Below, piece after piece: positions 17,280-25,552 of a stretch of 64,000 bases of DNA. The DNA lies in the NCBI RefSeq assembly GCF_900129075.1, contig NZ_FQVH01000001.1:58604-122603 (forward strand), in the 5' to 3' direction. Origin of the DNA: Caldanaerobius fijiensis DSM 17918 (lineage in GTDB: Bacteria; Bacillota; Thermoanaerobacteria; Thermoanaerobacterales; Caldanaerobiaceae). The notes beneath the pieces are model-generated. The model saw nothing but the letters and a program-made list of their open reading frames with translations, had not been told where the DNA came from and searched no databases. Made by a program: the position numbers and the translations under genes. The number at the start of each line of letters is the position of its first letter. The first letter of the stretch is position 1.

Positions 17280-17696
17280 CTATTCCTTTCCGCCATTTGC
17301 TCTGTGATAAGCAATAACAGCCTGGAAAAACTCAATAAATCTCTTAAAATTTTTTTCGTTTTTTTCTGCTACACCAATCGCTTTTGTTAAAATATCTTTA
17401 AATTCCTTAAGTTCTTTAAATCTCCCTGCCATATATGCAAGCAAAGCCTCTAAAATCTTCAGTCTATAAATCCCATCCTCATTGTACTTAATTCTCCTTG
17501 CTTCACTATAGACCTTTCTAATTTGCGATATACTCACCTTTTTCTCAGCAAGCAATCTGCCGGTTTCTTGAGCACAGAACAAAAAAGCATCACCTTTAGG
17601 ATCTTTTTCAGCGTCAATGGCATCATTAATTTTTTTCATAATATCATTTAAATTTTTATTTGTATTGTTTTTTATACCCATACCATCATTTGGCAT
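17280..17696 (-). CDS. csm2: Csm2 small subunit (type III-A)
   Basis: Small helical Cas11-type subunit, about 138 residues. A charged low-complexity start is followed by helices typical of Csm2 (AQETGRLLAEKKVSISQIRK and IYRLKILEALLAYMAGR). GGGAGGGG lies five bases before the ATG at 17696, which makes this the start instead of the ATG at 17714 that touches the cas10 stop. Csm2 varies strongly between genomes; place in the operon supports the call. Confidence 0.9.
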   Translation of the reverse strand: MPNDGMGIKNNTNKNLNDIMKKINDAIDAEKDPKGDAFLFCAQETGRLLAEKKVSISQIRKVYSEARRIKYNEDGIYRLKILEALLAYMAGRFKELKEFKDILTKAIGVAEKNEKNFKRFIEFFQAVIAYHRANGGKE

Positions 17697-17714
17697 TTCT
17701 ACCCCTCCCGTCAT

Positions 17715-20030
17715 TTATTCATTTCTTGTCTCCATTTCTGCCCAACGGCACGCAAGATAAGTATGTTTATAAAGTAAATTTCCTTTTTCAAGTAATGCAT
17801 CTTTTATCTCATTTACAATGTCTTTTGCATTCTTATATCTATCACCCAATCGAGCGATGTGATAAATCAACCACCATGATTTAAATATTTCTCCATTTCT
17901 TTCAGCCATCTTTTTTTGATCGTCAACTTTGTAAATAATGCTCAAAATCGCTCTAGAAACACCTTTTTCAAGAGCACTAACAAACATAGATTTCACTCTG
18001 CTTAGTTTTTCAAATTCTTCCCATCCAAGATTGTAACCTGCAAAAGCCAAACAATCTTTTTGCTTACCACTTCTTACATATAATTTTGCATCTTCCAGAT
18101 GTTCTCCACAACTTAATGCTACCTTGTAAAGCGGAAACTTCCGATCTGGTGAAATATCTATAGACATTGAAATGGTTATTGCACTATTATGCCCTGTAAA
18201 TTCTGAAAACTTGTTCCTTATAGCATAAGCTAGATAAGGTAGCTTGTCCCAAGGTCCCACAAATAAAAAGTCATCGCCACCAGCATAAATAGCTGAACAA
18301 TATTCAAATTCATCCTTCAGTAGGCTCTCTAAATAAGAACCAAAAAACAATGAAAGTTCTGATGATAATGTCGATACCCTGGCTATAGACTTGTTTTCCC
18401 CAAGCCCTTCATAGAATATCCTTCCAAGGTTGTCAACATCACCTCTTACAATCCCCCATGTTTTACATCCTTTAGACATATCAGATATTTCGTCAAAATT
18501 TACTATTTTCCCACCTTCCTCTTTCATATGTGAAGGTATCCTTATATACCCGCAGCAATTTCTAAATTTAAATACATCTTTCTTATAGGCATAGCAAAAT
18601 CCATCTCTGGGTTCTTTTGAGATTTCAATTTTAAACCCTAATGCTTTAAAAATATCATCATAAGTTCTTATACTGGATTCCAAAGGTTTAATTATTTGCT
18701 CTACTATATAACTACCTTTAATCAAAGACTCACCAAGCTTTTCGAAACTAAAGCAAAAATCACATCTATCACTAATTAAAGGTCTACCACAATGTGGGCA
18801 TATATCTCCCTTATCTTCATAAGGTTCAAAAAACTTAAAATTATTATTGAATATCAAACTAAGATATTTTTTCTCCTTTTTTTTATTTATTTTAATACCA
18901 ACTTCATCTAGCTTATCTGAAAAATTTTTAATTAAGTCTTCTATACTTACAGGAACAGCATCGATTAAAATGGAGAGCCTTAGTCCATGGGCATTAAAAA
19001 GTATCTGATCCAAAATCCCTTGATAATAATCTATTTTGTCTATAAATTTTGCAGGCATCAATAAATAAAAATGCCCTCCGCCAGAATAAATCATATTGCA
19101 AATTGGCATCTTTTCATTGATCAAAATATACTTAGCTACTAAATCCATTAAATACGATATATAAAAAGATTTACCCCTTAAGGATTTCGTTGCGCCATCC
19201 ATTTCTGTATCGTACACAAAATCCTGAATTCCCGAAATATCCCCTTTTACAAGGCAAAATAGATCCCCTTCTCCATCTTCAAAAACGGATTGTGTAATTA
19301 TCTTACTATGTATTCTCTCATATACTCTTTCACTGCTTCCCTCTAACTCTCTAAAAAGACAAAATGCAATTGCTGCAGTAGTCTTTAAATGAGCCCAAAG
19401 AGAAATATCAGGCCTTGAATAATAATAGGCTGAAGGTACATTAAACGTATACTCTTCTAAAACATGATAAAACTTTAATAATTCTATCGGATCTGAAAAA
19501 TTCTCTATTTTGACAAAATCGTCAATAAATCTTTCCCATAACAGTTTATAACTATATGAAATATTCATGTCTATTTCAGGGGTAGACATTGTAAATTCAG
19601 ACAAAGGTACTAATTTTTTATAATATGCACCCTCTGCCCCTAAACCATCTAATTTTATATCGGAAAAAATCGAAATAAGCTGTTTTGCATCTTCTTCATC
19701 ATCTGACCTCTTATTATCCCTTTCAACTGCCGAGAGTTTATCTGCAATAGCAATAATATAATCCATTTTTGTTACCGGTCTATGATGATTTCTAACAGCT
19801 AAAGTTACTTCATTTATTTTTACGTACGTCTCGCAAAAATATGCTCCCCATTCTTGATGTCTTGGATTATAACTACCTTCTTCTCTATAAATTTCTCTAT
19901 ATACTTTCTTTACTTTTTCATTAGTTTTATCATCTCTTGTCCTCTGCCAGTACTTTCCTATATCATGAAGAATGGATGCCAAAAACAAGTTTCTTTCTTC
20001 TTCGGTAAAATTTTCGTAAATTAGTCCCAA
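17715..20030 (-). CDS. cas10: Cas10/Csm1 with HD nuclease and cOA cyclase
   Basis: Large subunit of the type III-A complex, about 771 residues. An N-terminal HD domain (LHDIGKYW; later HHRPVT and IAIADKLSA) suggests DNase activity. A zinc ribbon (ICPHCGRPL then CDFCFSF) lies mid-chain. The second Palm domain carries IYAGGDDFLF, the GGDD active site that makes cyclic oligoadenylate, so the two CARF-HEPN proteins of this locus should have a signal to respond to. The TTG at 20030, seven bases after AAAGGGGG, is the likely start; another TTG at 20051 is possible. First gene of the operon, with a promoter at 20095-20123. Confidence 0.96.
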   Translation of the reverse strand: MGLIYENFTEEERNLFLASILHDIGKYWQRTRDDKTNEKVKKVYREIYREEGSYNPRHQEWGAYFCETYVKINEVTLAVRNHHRPVTKMDYIIAIADKLSAVERDNKRSDDEEDAKQLISIFSDIKLDGLGAEGAYYKKLVPLSEFTMSTPEIDMNISYSYKLLWERFIDDFVKIENFSDPIELLKFYHVLEEYTFNVPSAYYYSRPDISLWAHLKTTAAIAFCLFRELEGSSERVYERIHSKIITQSVFEDGEGDLFCLVKGDISGIQDFVYDTEMDGATKSLRGKSFYISYLMDLVAKYILINEKMPICNMIYSGGGHFYLLMPAKFIDKIDYYQGILDQILFNAHGLRLSILIDAVPVSIEDLIKNFSDKLDEVGIKINKKKEKKYLSLIFNNNFKFFEPYEDKGDICPHCGRPLISDRCDFCFSFEKLGESLIKGSYIVEQIIKPLESSIRTYDDIFKALGFKIEISKEPRDGFCYAYKKDVFKFRNCCGYIRIPSHMKEEGGKIVNFDEISDMSKGCKTWGIVRGDVDNLGRIFYEGLGENKSIARVSTLSSELSLFFGSYLESLLKDEFEYCSAIYAGGDDFLFVGPWDKLPYLAYAIRNKFSEFTGHNSAITISMSIDISPDRKFPLYKVALSCGEHLEDAKLYVRSGKQKDCLAFAGYNLGWEEFEKLSRVKSMFVSALEKGVSRAILSIIYKVDDQKKMAERNGEIFKSWWLIYHIARLGDRYKNAKDIVNEIKDALLEKGNLLYKHTYLACRWAEMETRNE

Positions 20031-20094
20031 CCTACTACCCCCTTTAAGCAAAGGTATGCTAAAGTATCTTTATAAATACCATATATGTAATAAT

Positions 20095-20123
20095 ATTCTA
20101 CATAAAATATTAAATTCCTGCAA
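20095..20123 (-). promoter_or_regulatory. Promoter of the type III-A operon
   Basis: TTGCAG (20118-20123), 17 bases, TAGAAT (20095-20100), about 65 bases before the cas10 start. It shares AGGAATTT after the -35 box and ATGTAGAATAT around the -10 box with the type I-B operon promoter at 9872-9900. Confidence 0.75.
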
Positions 20124-20186
20124 AAGTATACAAAATCGAACTACCAAATTATTGTTAACACTATCTAGGTGAGTCTTTCCTGTAAG

Positions 20187-20345
20187 TAAATTACTCAGCG
20201 TAAACAGTTCGATACCTATCTCTTTAAGGAAGTAAGAAGCCAAGTTATCAGATCATTCATTTGGAAACTTTCAACGCAGCAAGCTTTAAATCCTAAAAGA
20301 CACCTTGAAATACTTTTTAGAGAAATAAAAAGCTCCCCATTTTAA
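20187..20345 (+). other. Intergenic stretch with a 52-codon open frame, no start
   Basis: The gap 20124-20416 holds no recognisable gene. One plus-strand frame stays open for 52 codons and ends in a TAA inside the hairpin TCCCCA/TGGGGA at 20334-20351. It could be the tail of a lost gene (it reads FKEVRSQVIRSFIWKLST in part), but it has no start codon with a ribosome site and I do not recognise the peptide. Chance is a fair alternative. Confidence 0.25.
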
Positions 20346-20369
20346 TGGGGAAAAATAATCACTACATTC

Positions 20370-20395
20370 AAAACCGACCATCTATGGTCGGTTTT
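20370..20395 (-). terminator. Bidirectional hairpin terminator
   Basis: Perfect 11-base stem AAAACCGACCA with a four-base loop; it ends in T4 on both strands. It lies 22 bases after the NamA-like gene and would end the acyl operon. Confidence 0.75.
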
Positions 20396-20416
20396 GTAAT
20401 TTATTTTAAATAACTA

Positions 20417-21433
20417 TTACTTTGCCCTCTCGTATTGTACAGGCCAGGAAACATCGGTGTGCAGGCGACCTGCCGATTGCAATACCCAGTAAGGATTTCT
20501 CAGCAGCTCTCTTCCCAGTGCCACCATATCCGCCCTCTCATTGGAGACTATCTCCTCTGCCATCTCGGGTGCGGTTATAAGCCCTACCGCCACAGTCTTT
20601 ATATTGCATCGAGATTTTATTTCCTGAGCATATTTAATCTGATAGCCGGGGTAAACATCGATATGGGCGCTTAACAGGCCTCCGCTGCTCACGTCAATTG
20701 CATCTACTCTATCCTTAATCTGGTTCACGATATCCACCATCATATCTATGTTTATACCACCTGGTATATAATCATCAGCCGAAACCCGTACAAACAAAGG
20801 CTTGTTATCAGGCCAATATTTTCTAACTTCATCTATTATTTCATTTAAAAATCTCACGCGGTTTTCAAGGCTACCACCGTACTGATCTGTCCGCTTGTTA
20901 GAAAGAGGTGACAAGAATTCGTGAATAAGGTAACCGTGGGCTGCGTGGATTTCCACAATATCATAACCTGCTTCATCAGCCCTTTTGGCAGCCATGCCAA
21001 AAGACGTGACAATGCAGCGAATGTCATCAACGGATAGCTCTCTCGGCATCTTATAATTTTCACCGGCCTTTATGGGGCTTGGTGCCACCACATCTTCGGT
21101 AGCCACCTCGCACTTGCGCCCTGCATGGGCCAGCTGAATTCCCATCGCAGCTCCATGGCCTTTACACAGCGACACTATTTTCTTCAGCTCCTGTACCTGC
21201 TCATCATTCCATATGCCAAGATCGCGATCCGTTATCCTGCCTCTGCTCTCCACCGCCGTGGCCTCCTGCATTATAAGGCCTACACCGCCTACGGCCCTTG
21301 TGGCGTAATGGACCAGATGCCAATCATTAGGCATACCGTCCGCAGACGCAGAGTACATGCACATAGGTGACATCATCACCCTGTTTCTCATAAGTACGTC
21401 CTTTATTTTGATAGGTGTATACAATAGGCTCAT
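20417..21433 (-). CDS. namA: NADPH-flavin ene-reductase, NamA/YqjM-like old yellow enzyme
   Basis: FMN-dependent reductase of activated C=C bonds, 338 residues, the same length as Bacillus YqjM. Seen: SPMCMYSA with the Cys that tunes the flavin, EIHAAHGYLIHEFLSPLSN with the substrate-binding His pair, RTDQYGGSLENR, and AVGLITAPEMAEEIV in the phosphate-binding part. The start at 21433 follows AGGAG. It is the last gene of the BirA-operator operon, 35 bases after the acyl-CoA ligase. It could supply an enoyl-reducing step there, though OYEs commonly act on small enones and the link to acyl chains is inference. Confidence 0.9.
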   Translation of the reverse strand: MSLLYTPIKIKDVLMRNRVMMSPMCMYSASADGMPNDWHLVHYATRAVGGVGLIMQEATAVESRGRITDRDLGIWNDEQVQELKKIVSLCKGHGAAMGIQLAHAGRKCEVATEDVVAPSPIKAGENYKMPRELSVDDIRCIVTSFGMAAKRADEAGYDIVEIHAAHGYLIHEFLSPLSNKRTDQYGGSLENRVRFLNEIIDEVRKYWPDNKPLFVRVSADDYIPGGINIDMMVDIVNQIKDRVDAIDVSSGGLLSAHIDVYPGYQIKYAQEIKSRCNIKTVAVGLITAPEMAEEIVSNERADMVALGRELLRNPYWVLQSAGRLHTDVSWPVQYERAK

Positions 21434-21468
21434 TATATCATCTCCTGTAAATTCTTTCTGCACGTATT

Positions 21469-22812
21469 TTAAATTTTAATTTTGTGTGTGTCAAGTAAGA
21501 ATTGGCTTTTTATTCGCCTTTTATCTATCTTGCCGTTGCTGTTTAACGGCAAATCATTGACAAACATAATTTTTGAAGGCCTTTCATAAACCTCTAGGTT
21601 CGCTCTGCAAAACTCTCTAACTTCACTAATAGTCAGGCTTTTATCTTTCTTTACTATCATCGCCAGCACTTCCTGACCTTTCAGTTGATCATCAACTCCT
21701 ATAACTGCCGCATTTTCTATTTTAGGGTTTTTTAGCAAGATGCTTTCCACTCTTTCAGGGAAAATCTTCTGTCCGCCCTTATTTATAACGTCTCCTTTGC
21801 GTCCTTCCAGGTACAAAAAGCCTTCCGAATCCATATATCCAATATCGCCTACAGTAGCCTGGGGTCTATAGTCAGGCGCTATATAAGGGCTTTTGACCCA
21901 AACCTCACCTTCCTTTATCCAAATTTCTACACCTGGAAATGGCTTTCCAACACTCAAATTCTTTTTTATTATATCTTCACCAGTATTGTATGTCACATAA
22001 CTTAGTTCACTTGCACCGTAATATTCTGTAATTTTTGCGTTAGGAAATATCTTAAATAAACTGCAGGCAGTTTCAAAATCAAGCTTGGCACCTCCTGTTA
22101 CTACAGATTCTATATCCTTTAGTGGTTCGTTTAAATACTTCACCATCATCCTGTAATATGCTGGAACCATAAACACCACGTTGACACCATACTTTTTAAT
22201 TACATGAACCCAGCTTGACGGCCTATTTTTATCTGTAAGCACAATACTTCCACCTTCAGATAGTATATGAAGTGCGCTGTTTAAGTTTGCTGTGTAGCTG
22301 AAAGGGCCGTGAATAAACAGTATGCTTTTTTCATGAATGCCAAAAATTTTACTCTGGATAGGAAAGGCCTCAGTCCAGCTTGCCCAGTCCCGCCATATTA
22401 TCTTTTCTTCCCCGGTAGTACCTGAAGAAAGTGCTCCAAGGAAAATATCCTTTTTGTCCGGCAACGGAACTTTACTTTTATCCGCTGGCAGCTCGAAATT
22501 GTCACTTATTATTATTTTGGGCTGTATCTTCTCTATCATGGAATTTAGTTTCCTGTTTGAAATAGTGGGAGGACACAGTATAGAAATTTTACCTGCCATA
22601 CTTGCACCAAAGAAATATAAAAACTGCTCGAGGCAATCTCTTTTATATATTAACACTTTATCCATAACAGAACCAATAGATGAAAGGCGTTCTGCAATAT
22701 CATTAGCTACATTAAAAAACTCGCCATAAGAATATTTTTTTGAATCTTTCACAATACACAATCTGTCCGGATCGTTTTTGGCTATCATTCCTATTTTTTT
22801 AAAAAAATCCAA
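21469..22812 (-). CDS. Acyl-CoA/fatty acid ligase, YhfT-like
   Basis: AMP-forming acyl-CoA ligase of the ANL superfamily, 447 residues, short for the family. Motifs in order: LSSGTTGEEKIIW (P-loop), TEYYGASELSYV, GDIGYMDSEGFLYLEGRKGD (hinge), and PLNSNGKIDKRR with the catalytic Lys. The start is a TTG immediately after the thiolase stop, with GAAAGGTG inside the thiolase end, so the two are probably translationally coupled. Neighbours BioY and thiolase mirror the Bacillus yhfU-yhfT-yhfS biotin-regulated cluster. Substrate unknown; a biotin-precursor acyl chain is the leading guess. Confidence 0.87.
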   Translation of the reverse strand: MDFFKKIGMIAKNDPDRLCIVKDSKKYSYGEFFNVANDIAERLSSIGSVMDKVLIYKRDCLEQFLYFFGASMAGKISILCPPTISNRKLNSMIEKIQPKIIISDNFELPADKSKVPLPDKKDIFLGALSSGTTGEEKIIWRDWASWTEAFPIQSKIFGIHEKSILFIHGPFSYTANLNSALHILSEGGSIVLTDKNRPSSWVHVIKKYGVNVVFMVPAYYRMMVKYLNEPLKDIESVVTGGAKLDFETACSLFKIFPNAKITEYYGASELSYVTYNTGEDIIKKNLSVGKPFPGVEIWIKEGEVWVKSPYIAPDYRPQATVGDIGYMDSEGFLYLEGRKGDVINKGGQKIFPERVESILLKNPKIENAAVIGVDDQLKGQEVLAMIVKKDKSLTISEVREFCRANLEVYERPSKIMFVNDLPLNSNGKIDKRRIKSQFLLDTHKIKI

Positions 22813-23973
22813 CTACGCATCACACCTTTCGATCATCATCGCTGCTCCCTGTCCACCTGCAACACCAATAGCCGCTACTCCTATTCTCTTGTTTAGCTTT
22901 TTCAATATTTCTAAAAGGTGAATCAAAATAATTGCCCCTGAAGCGCCATAAGGATGACCGTACGCCAGGGCACCACCCCATATATTTACCTTCTCTGGTG
23001 ATATGTTGAACTCTTTTATAAATGCCAGCACTTTTACTGCAAATGCTTCATTTACTTCAAATGCATCAATGTCATCAATCTTCACATTTGTCTTTTTAAT
23101 AAGTTTTTGTACCGCTGCAATCACACCAAGTGGCGATAAGTTTGGATCAACGCCGGCATCTACCGCTTCAATTATTTTTGCAGAAGGTTTTAATCCATAC
23201 TTTTCTAAAGCTTCCTTTGAAGCCACAAGAATAACTGCCGCACCATCATGGGTGAGGCAGGCGTTTACAGCTGTGATGCTACCACCTTTCCTCACAACGC
23301 TTCTGGCCTTTTCAGCAAGTTTTAAAGACATACCAGCCCTAATGCTTTCATCATAAGAAATAACAGTGCCATTAACCGATAATGGCACTATAACGTCTTT
23401 TAATAATTTCTGCTTACTTGCCTCAGCCGCCCTTCTGTGGCTTTCAATAGCCCATAAATCCATTTCCCGCCTTGATATATTAAGATTAGAGGCGACATTT
23501 TCTGCACTCTCCAGCATATCAGGGTCTCCAATAGATTCTGGAGAAAACTGCGCTCTTTTATAGAATACGCCTTCTCCTTTATACCTGGGATCATTTTTGT
23601 TATACTGCCTTTTAGGTTCCATACTGGTACTCTCAACACCACCTGCAATAACCATTTCACACTGACCTGATACTATATGGTGCGCAGCTAAATTTACAGC
23701 CTCAAGGCCTCCACCACACTGAAAATCCACCGTAACGCCGGGAATGCTAAAGCTCCATCCAGCTTCAAGTAGCGACAACCTGGCAATGTTGCCCCCTGGA
23801 CCAACAGCATTTGCAAGAATAACCTTATCTATTGCCCCACAATTTATGTTATACTTATCAATTAATTTATTTAACAATATTGCTGCCATCTTATGAGGCA
23901 ATAAATTTTTTAAAACACCATTCGTTTTGCCAATAGGGCTTCTAAGCCCTCCTACTATATATGCACTCTTCAT
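22813..23973 (-). CDS. Thiolase, YhfS-like, with altered C-terminal active-site motif
   Basis: Thiolase-fold acyl-CoA C-acyltransferase, 386 residues. Seen: the nucleophile Cys in VDFQCGGGLEAVNLA, GGVESTSMEP, NEAFAVKVLAF, and GHPYGASGA with the catalytic His. At the C-terminus, where degradative and biosynthetic thiolases carry Cys in a CxGGGxG motif, this protein reads GVAGGQG; the second catalytic Cys appears to be Gly. It may therefore be a specialised condensing or cleaving enzyme. The gene overlaps bioY by four bases. Confidence 0.88.
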   Translation of the reverse strand: MKSAYIVGGLRSPIGKTNGVLKNLLPHKMAAILLNKLIDKYNINCGAIDKVILANAVGPGGNIARLSLLEAGWSFSIPGVTVDFQCGGGLEAVNLAAHHIVSGQCEMVIAGGVESTSMEPKRQYNKNDPRYKGEGVFYKRAQFSPESIGDPDMLESAENVASNLNISRREMDLWAIESHRRAAEASKQKLLKDVIVPLSVNGTVISYDESIRAGMSLKLAEKARSVVRKGGSITAVNACLTHDGAAVILVASKEALEKYGLKPSAKIIEAVDAGVDPNLSPLGVIAAVQKLIKKTNVKIDDIDAFEVNEAFAVKVLAFIKEFNISPEKVNIWGGALAYGHPYGASGAIILIHLLEILKKLNKRIGVAAIGVAGGQGAAMMIERCDA

Positions 23974-24518
23974 CTCGCAACCTCTTTTTGCAACAGGTTG
24001 TTGATCTTTCTGGCGATAAAAAGTGCGACAACCATTTTAAGCAAATCACCGGGAATAAAAGGAAGTGCTCCAACAAGCAATGCCTTTTTAATATTCATTC
24101 CTGTAATATAAGCCAGCCACGGCACACCCATCAAATATACTACCAGCACTCCACCTATTAAACTTGAGATAGCCATTCTTATAAAATTATTACTGTTTTT
24201 CCTAATCAAGCTTATAACAACGGCTCCAATTAAAAAACCGATTAAATATCCTCCTTTAGGTCCTATCAGCACCCCTATACCCGCCTGTCCACCTGAAAAG
24301 ACTGGAATTCCTATAATGCCAAGCAGCAAAAAGATCGCCACACTCATAAATGACATAAATGGAGACAATACAAGACCTATCAACATTATTGCTAGGGTTT
24401 GCCCAGTAATCGGCACCGGACTAAATGGCAGAGGTATAATTACATACCCTAATATTCCAGTTAATGCCGCAAGCATTGAAGCATAAATCATATCTCTTAC
24501 ACTAACTTTTTTGATCAT
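23970..24518 (-). CDS. bioY: BioY biotin transporter (ECF S component)
   Basis: Substrate-binding membrane subunit of a biotin ECF transporter, about 182 residues, with six hydrophobic segments. Family features: MIYASMLAALTGILGYVIIP at the start, the PVPITGQTLAIMLIGL helix, and a Gly-rich GGQAGIGVLIGPKGGYLIGF stretch. The ATG at 24518 follows AAGGAGG. Energising subunits are not in this window and are probably shared. Position in an operon with a BirA-type operator supports biotin as the ligand. Confidence 0.95.
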   Translation of the reverse strand: MIKKVSVRDMIYASMLAALTGILGYVIIPLPFSPVPITGQTLAIMLIGLVLSPFMSFMSVAIFLLLGIIGIPVFSGGQAGIGVLIGPKGGYLIGFLIGAVVISLIRKNSNNFIRMAISSLIGGVLVVYLMGVPWLAYITGMNIKKALLVGALPFIPGDLLKMVVALFIARKINNLLQKEVAR

Positions 24519-24532
24519 GCTGCATCCTCCTT

Positions 24533-25195
24533 TTAATTTGAGTATTTTAAAATAAAACAAGTATCACCATTTACATGGCCTTCCAATTCTTTAGATTCTT
24601 TTAAGCAAACATATACACAATCACCGCCCATTACAGGCTTTATATAACGGATATTTCCTCTCTTTATAACCTGATTTTTACTCTTCAAATAATCTTCAAT
24701 AAGCATTAGAATCAGCATACCCTGAGCAACAGGCTTTTCAGTTAAATGAATGGTGTTTATATCTCCACTCCAATTACTGAAAGCATAAATTTGCGATGGG
24801 GTAATTTTTTTTAAAAATTCTCCATCTTCTCGCGAACTATAACCCAGGTGAATTTTACCTTCATTTTCTTTCTTTAAAAGTTCGGTTAAAAGTTCTAAAA
24901 TTACATGACCCCTGCAGATATTTACCTTACATGCTAAATATTTTGTTTTTCCAATACTCTTTTTAAGCACAATATCAGATTCTATGTATACTTCTTCATC
25001 GTATCTTAAAGGGCTGTAGACATTAAACTTTTGCCTTACAATATAATACCCCTGTCCTACCCTCTGCAACAATGTAGATAATCCTAGTGTCATCCCGGCG
25101 GCACTTGGCACTTCATCATCCCAGTGGTTTTGTAAATTTAGGATACTTTCTAATTGCTTTATATATTCCCTCTTAATTGTCTTTGGTGTACGCAA
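24533..25195 (-). CDS. MaoC-like hot-dog hydratase/dehydratase
   Basis: 220-residue protein of the hot-dog superfamily, probably a double hot-dog. The C-terminal half has the hydratase signature (ITPSQIYAFSNWSGDINTIH followed by VAQGM), the Asp/His motif of (R)-specific enoyl-CoA hydratases and MaoC domains; the N-terminal half resembles the FAS1-type half without the motif. Start is a TTG seven bases after AAGGGGG. First gene of the BirA-operator operon; it could hydrate or dehydrate the acyl-CoA handled by the thiolase and ligase. Confidence 0.8.
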   Translation of the reverse strand: MRTPKTIKREYIKQLESILNLQNHWDDEVPSAAGMTLGLSTLLQRVGQGYYIVRQKFNVYSPLRYDEEVYIESDIVLKKSIGKTKYLACKVNICRGHVILELLTELLKKENEGKIHLGYSSREDGEFLKKITPSQIYAFSNWSGDINTIHLTEKPVAQGMLILMLIEDYLKSKNQVIKRGNIRYIKPVMGGDCVYVCLKESKELEGHVNGDTCFILKYSN

Positions 25196-25214
25196 TCTTT
25201 ATCCCCCTTGGAAA

Positions 25215-25243
25215 ATTATACTTTAACCAGCTCTATATGTCAA
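25215..25243 (-). promoter_or_regulatory. Consensus promoter of the biotin-linked acyl operon
   Basis: TTGACA (25238-25243), 17 bases, TATAAT (25215-25220): a perfect sigma-A promoter 20 bases before the first start codon. Its -35 box lies inside the BirA-type operator, so bound repressor would block polymerase. Confidence 0.9.
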
Positions 25244-25269
25244 CCATTATCATTATATAGGTTAACATA
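25236..25269 (-). promoter_or_regulatory. BirA-type biotin operator
   Basis: Inverted repeat TATGTCAACC, 14 bases, GGTTAACATA; nine of ten positions match between arms. This is the form of BirA sites in Gram-positive bacteria (GTTAACC and GGTTAAC arms with a 14-16 base gap). Directly upstream of a bioY operon. Confidence 0.88.
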
Positions 25270-25552
25270 AAAAGTACACAAAACTTACACAATGAAAAAA
25301 GCAGTTATTATCTATAATACCTTAGCGTGTTGCATTTGGGAAGTCTATCCTCACTCATATGTGGTCAGGTGTTTAAAATTTCTCTTTTTTGTGTTATTAT
25401 TATTCTTAGCCAAGGCTTCAAAATTTTTGTCTTGGGAAAAATATTAATGAACATATTTTTTTGACGGGAAAACAATCCAGCAATTGTCTTTCCGTCTCTC
25501 TAAGAATTGGCATGGGCTGTTAATGAATTAAAAACAAAAGGAGGAAAAGATT

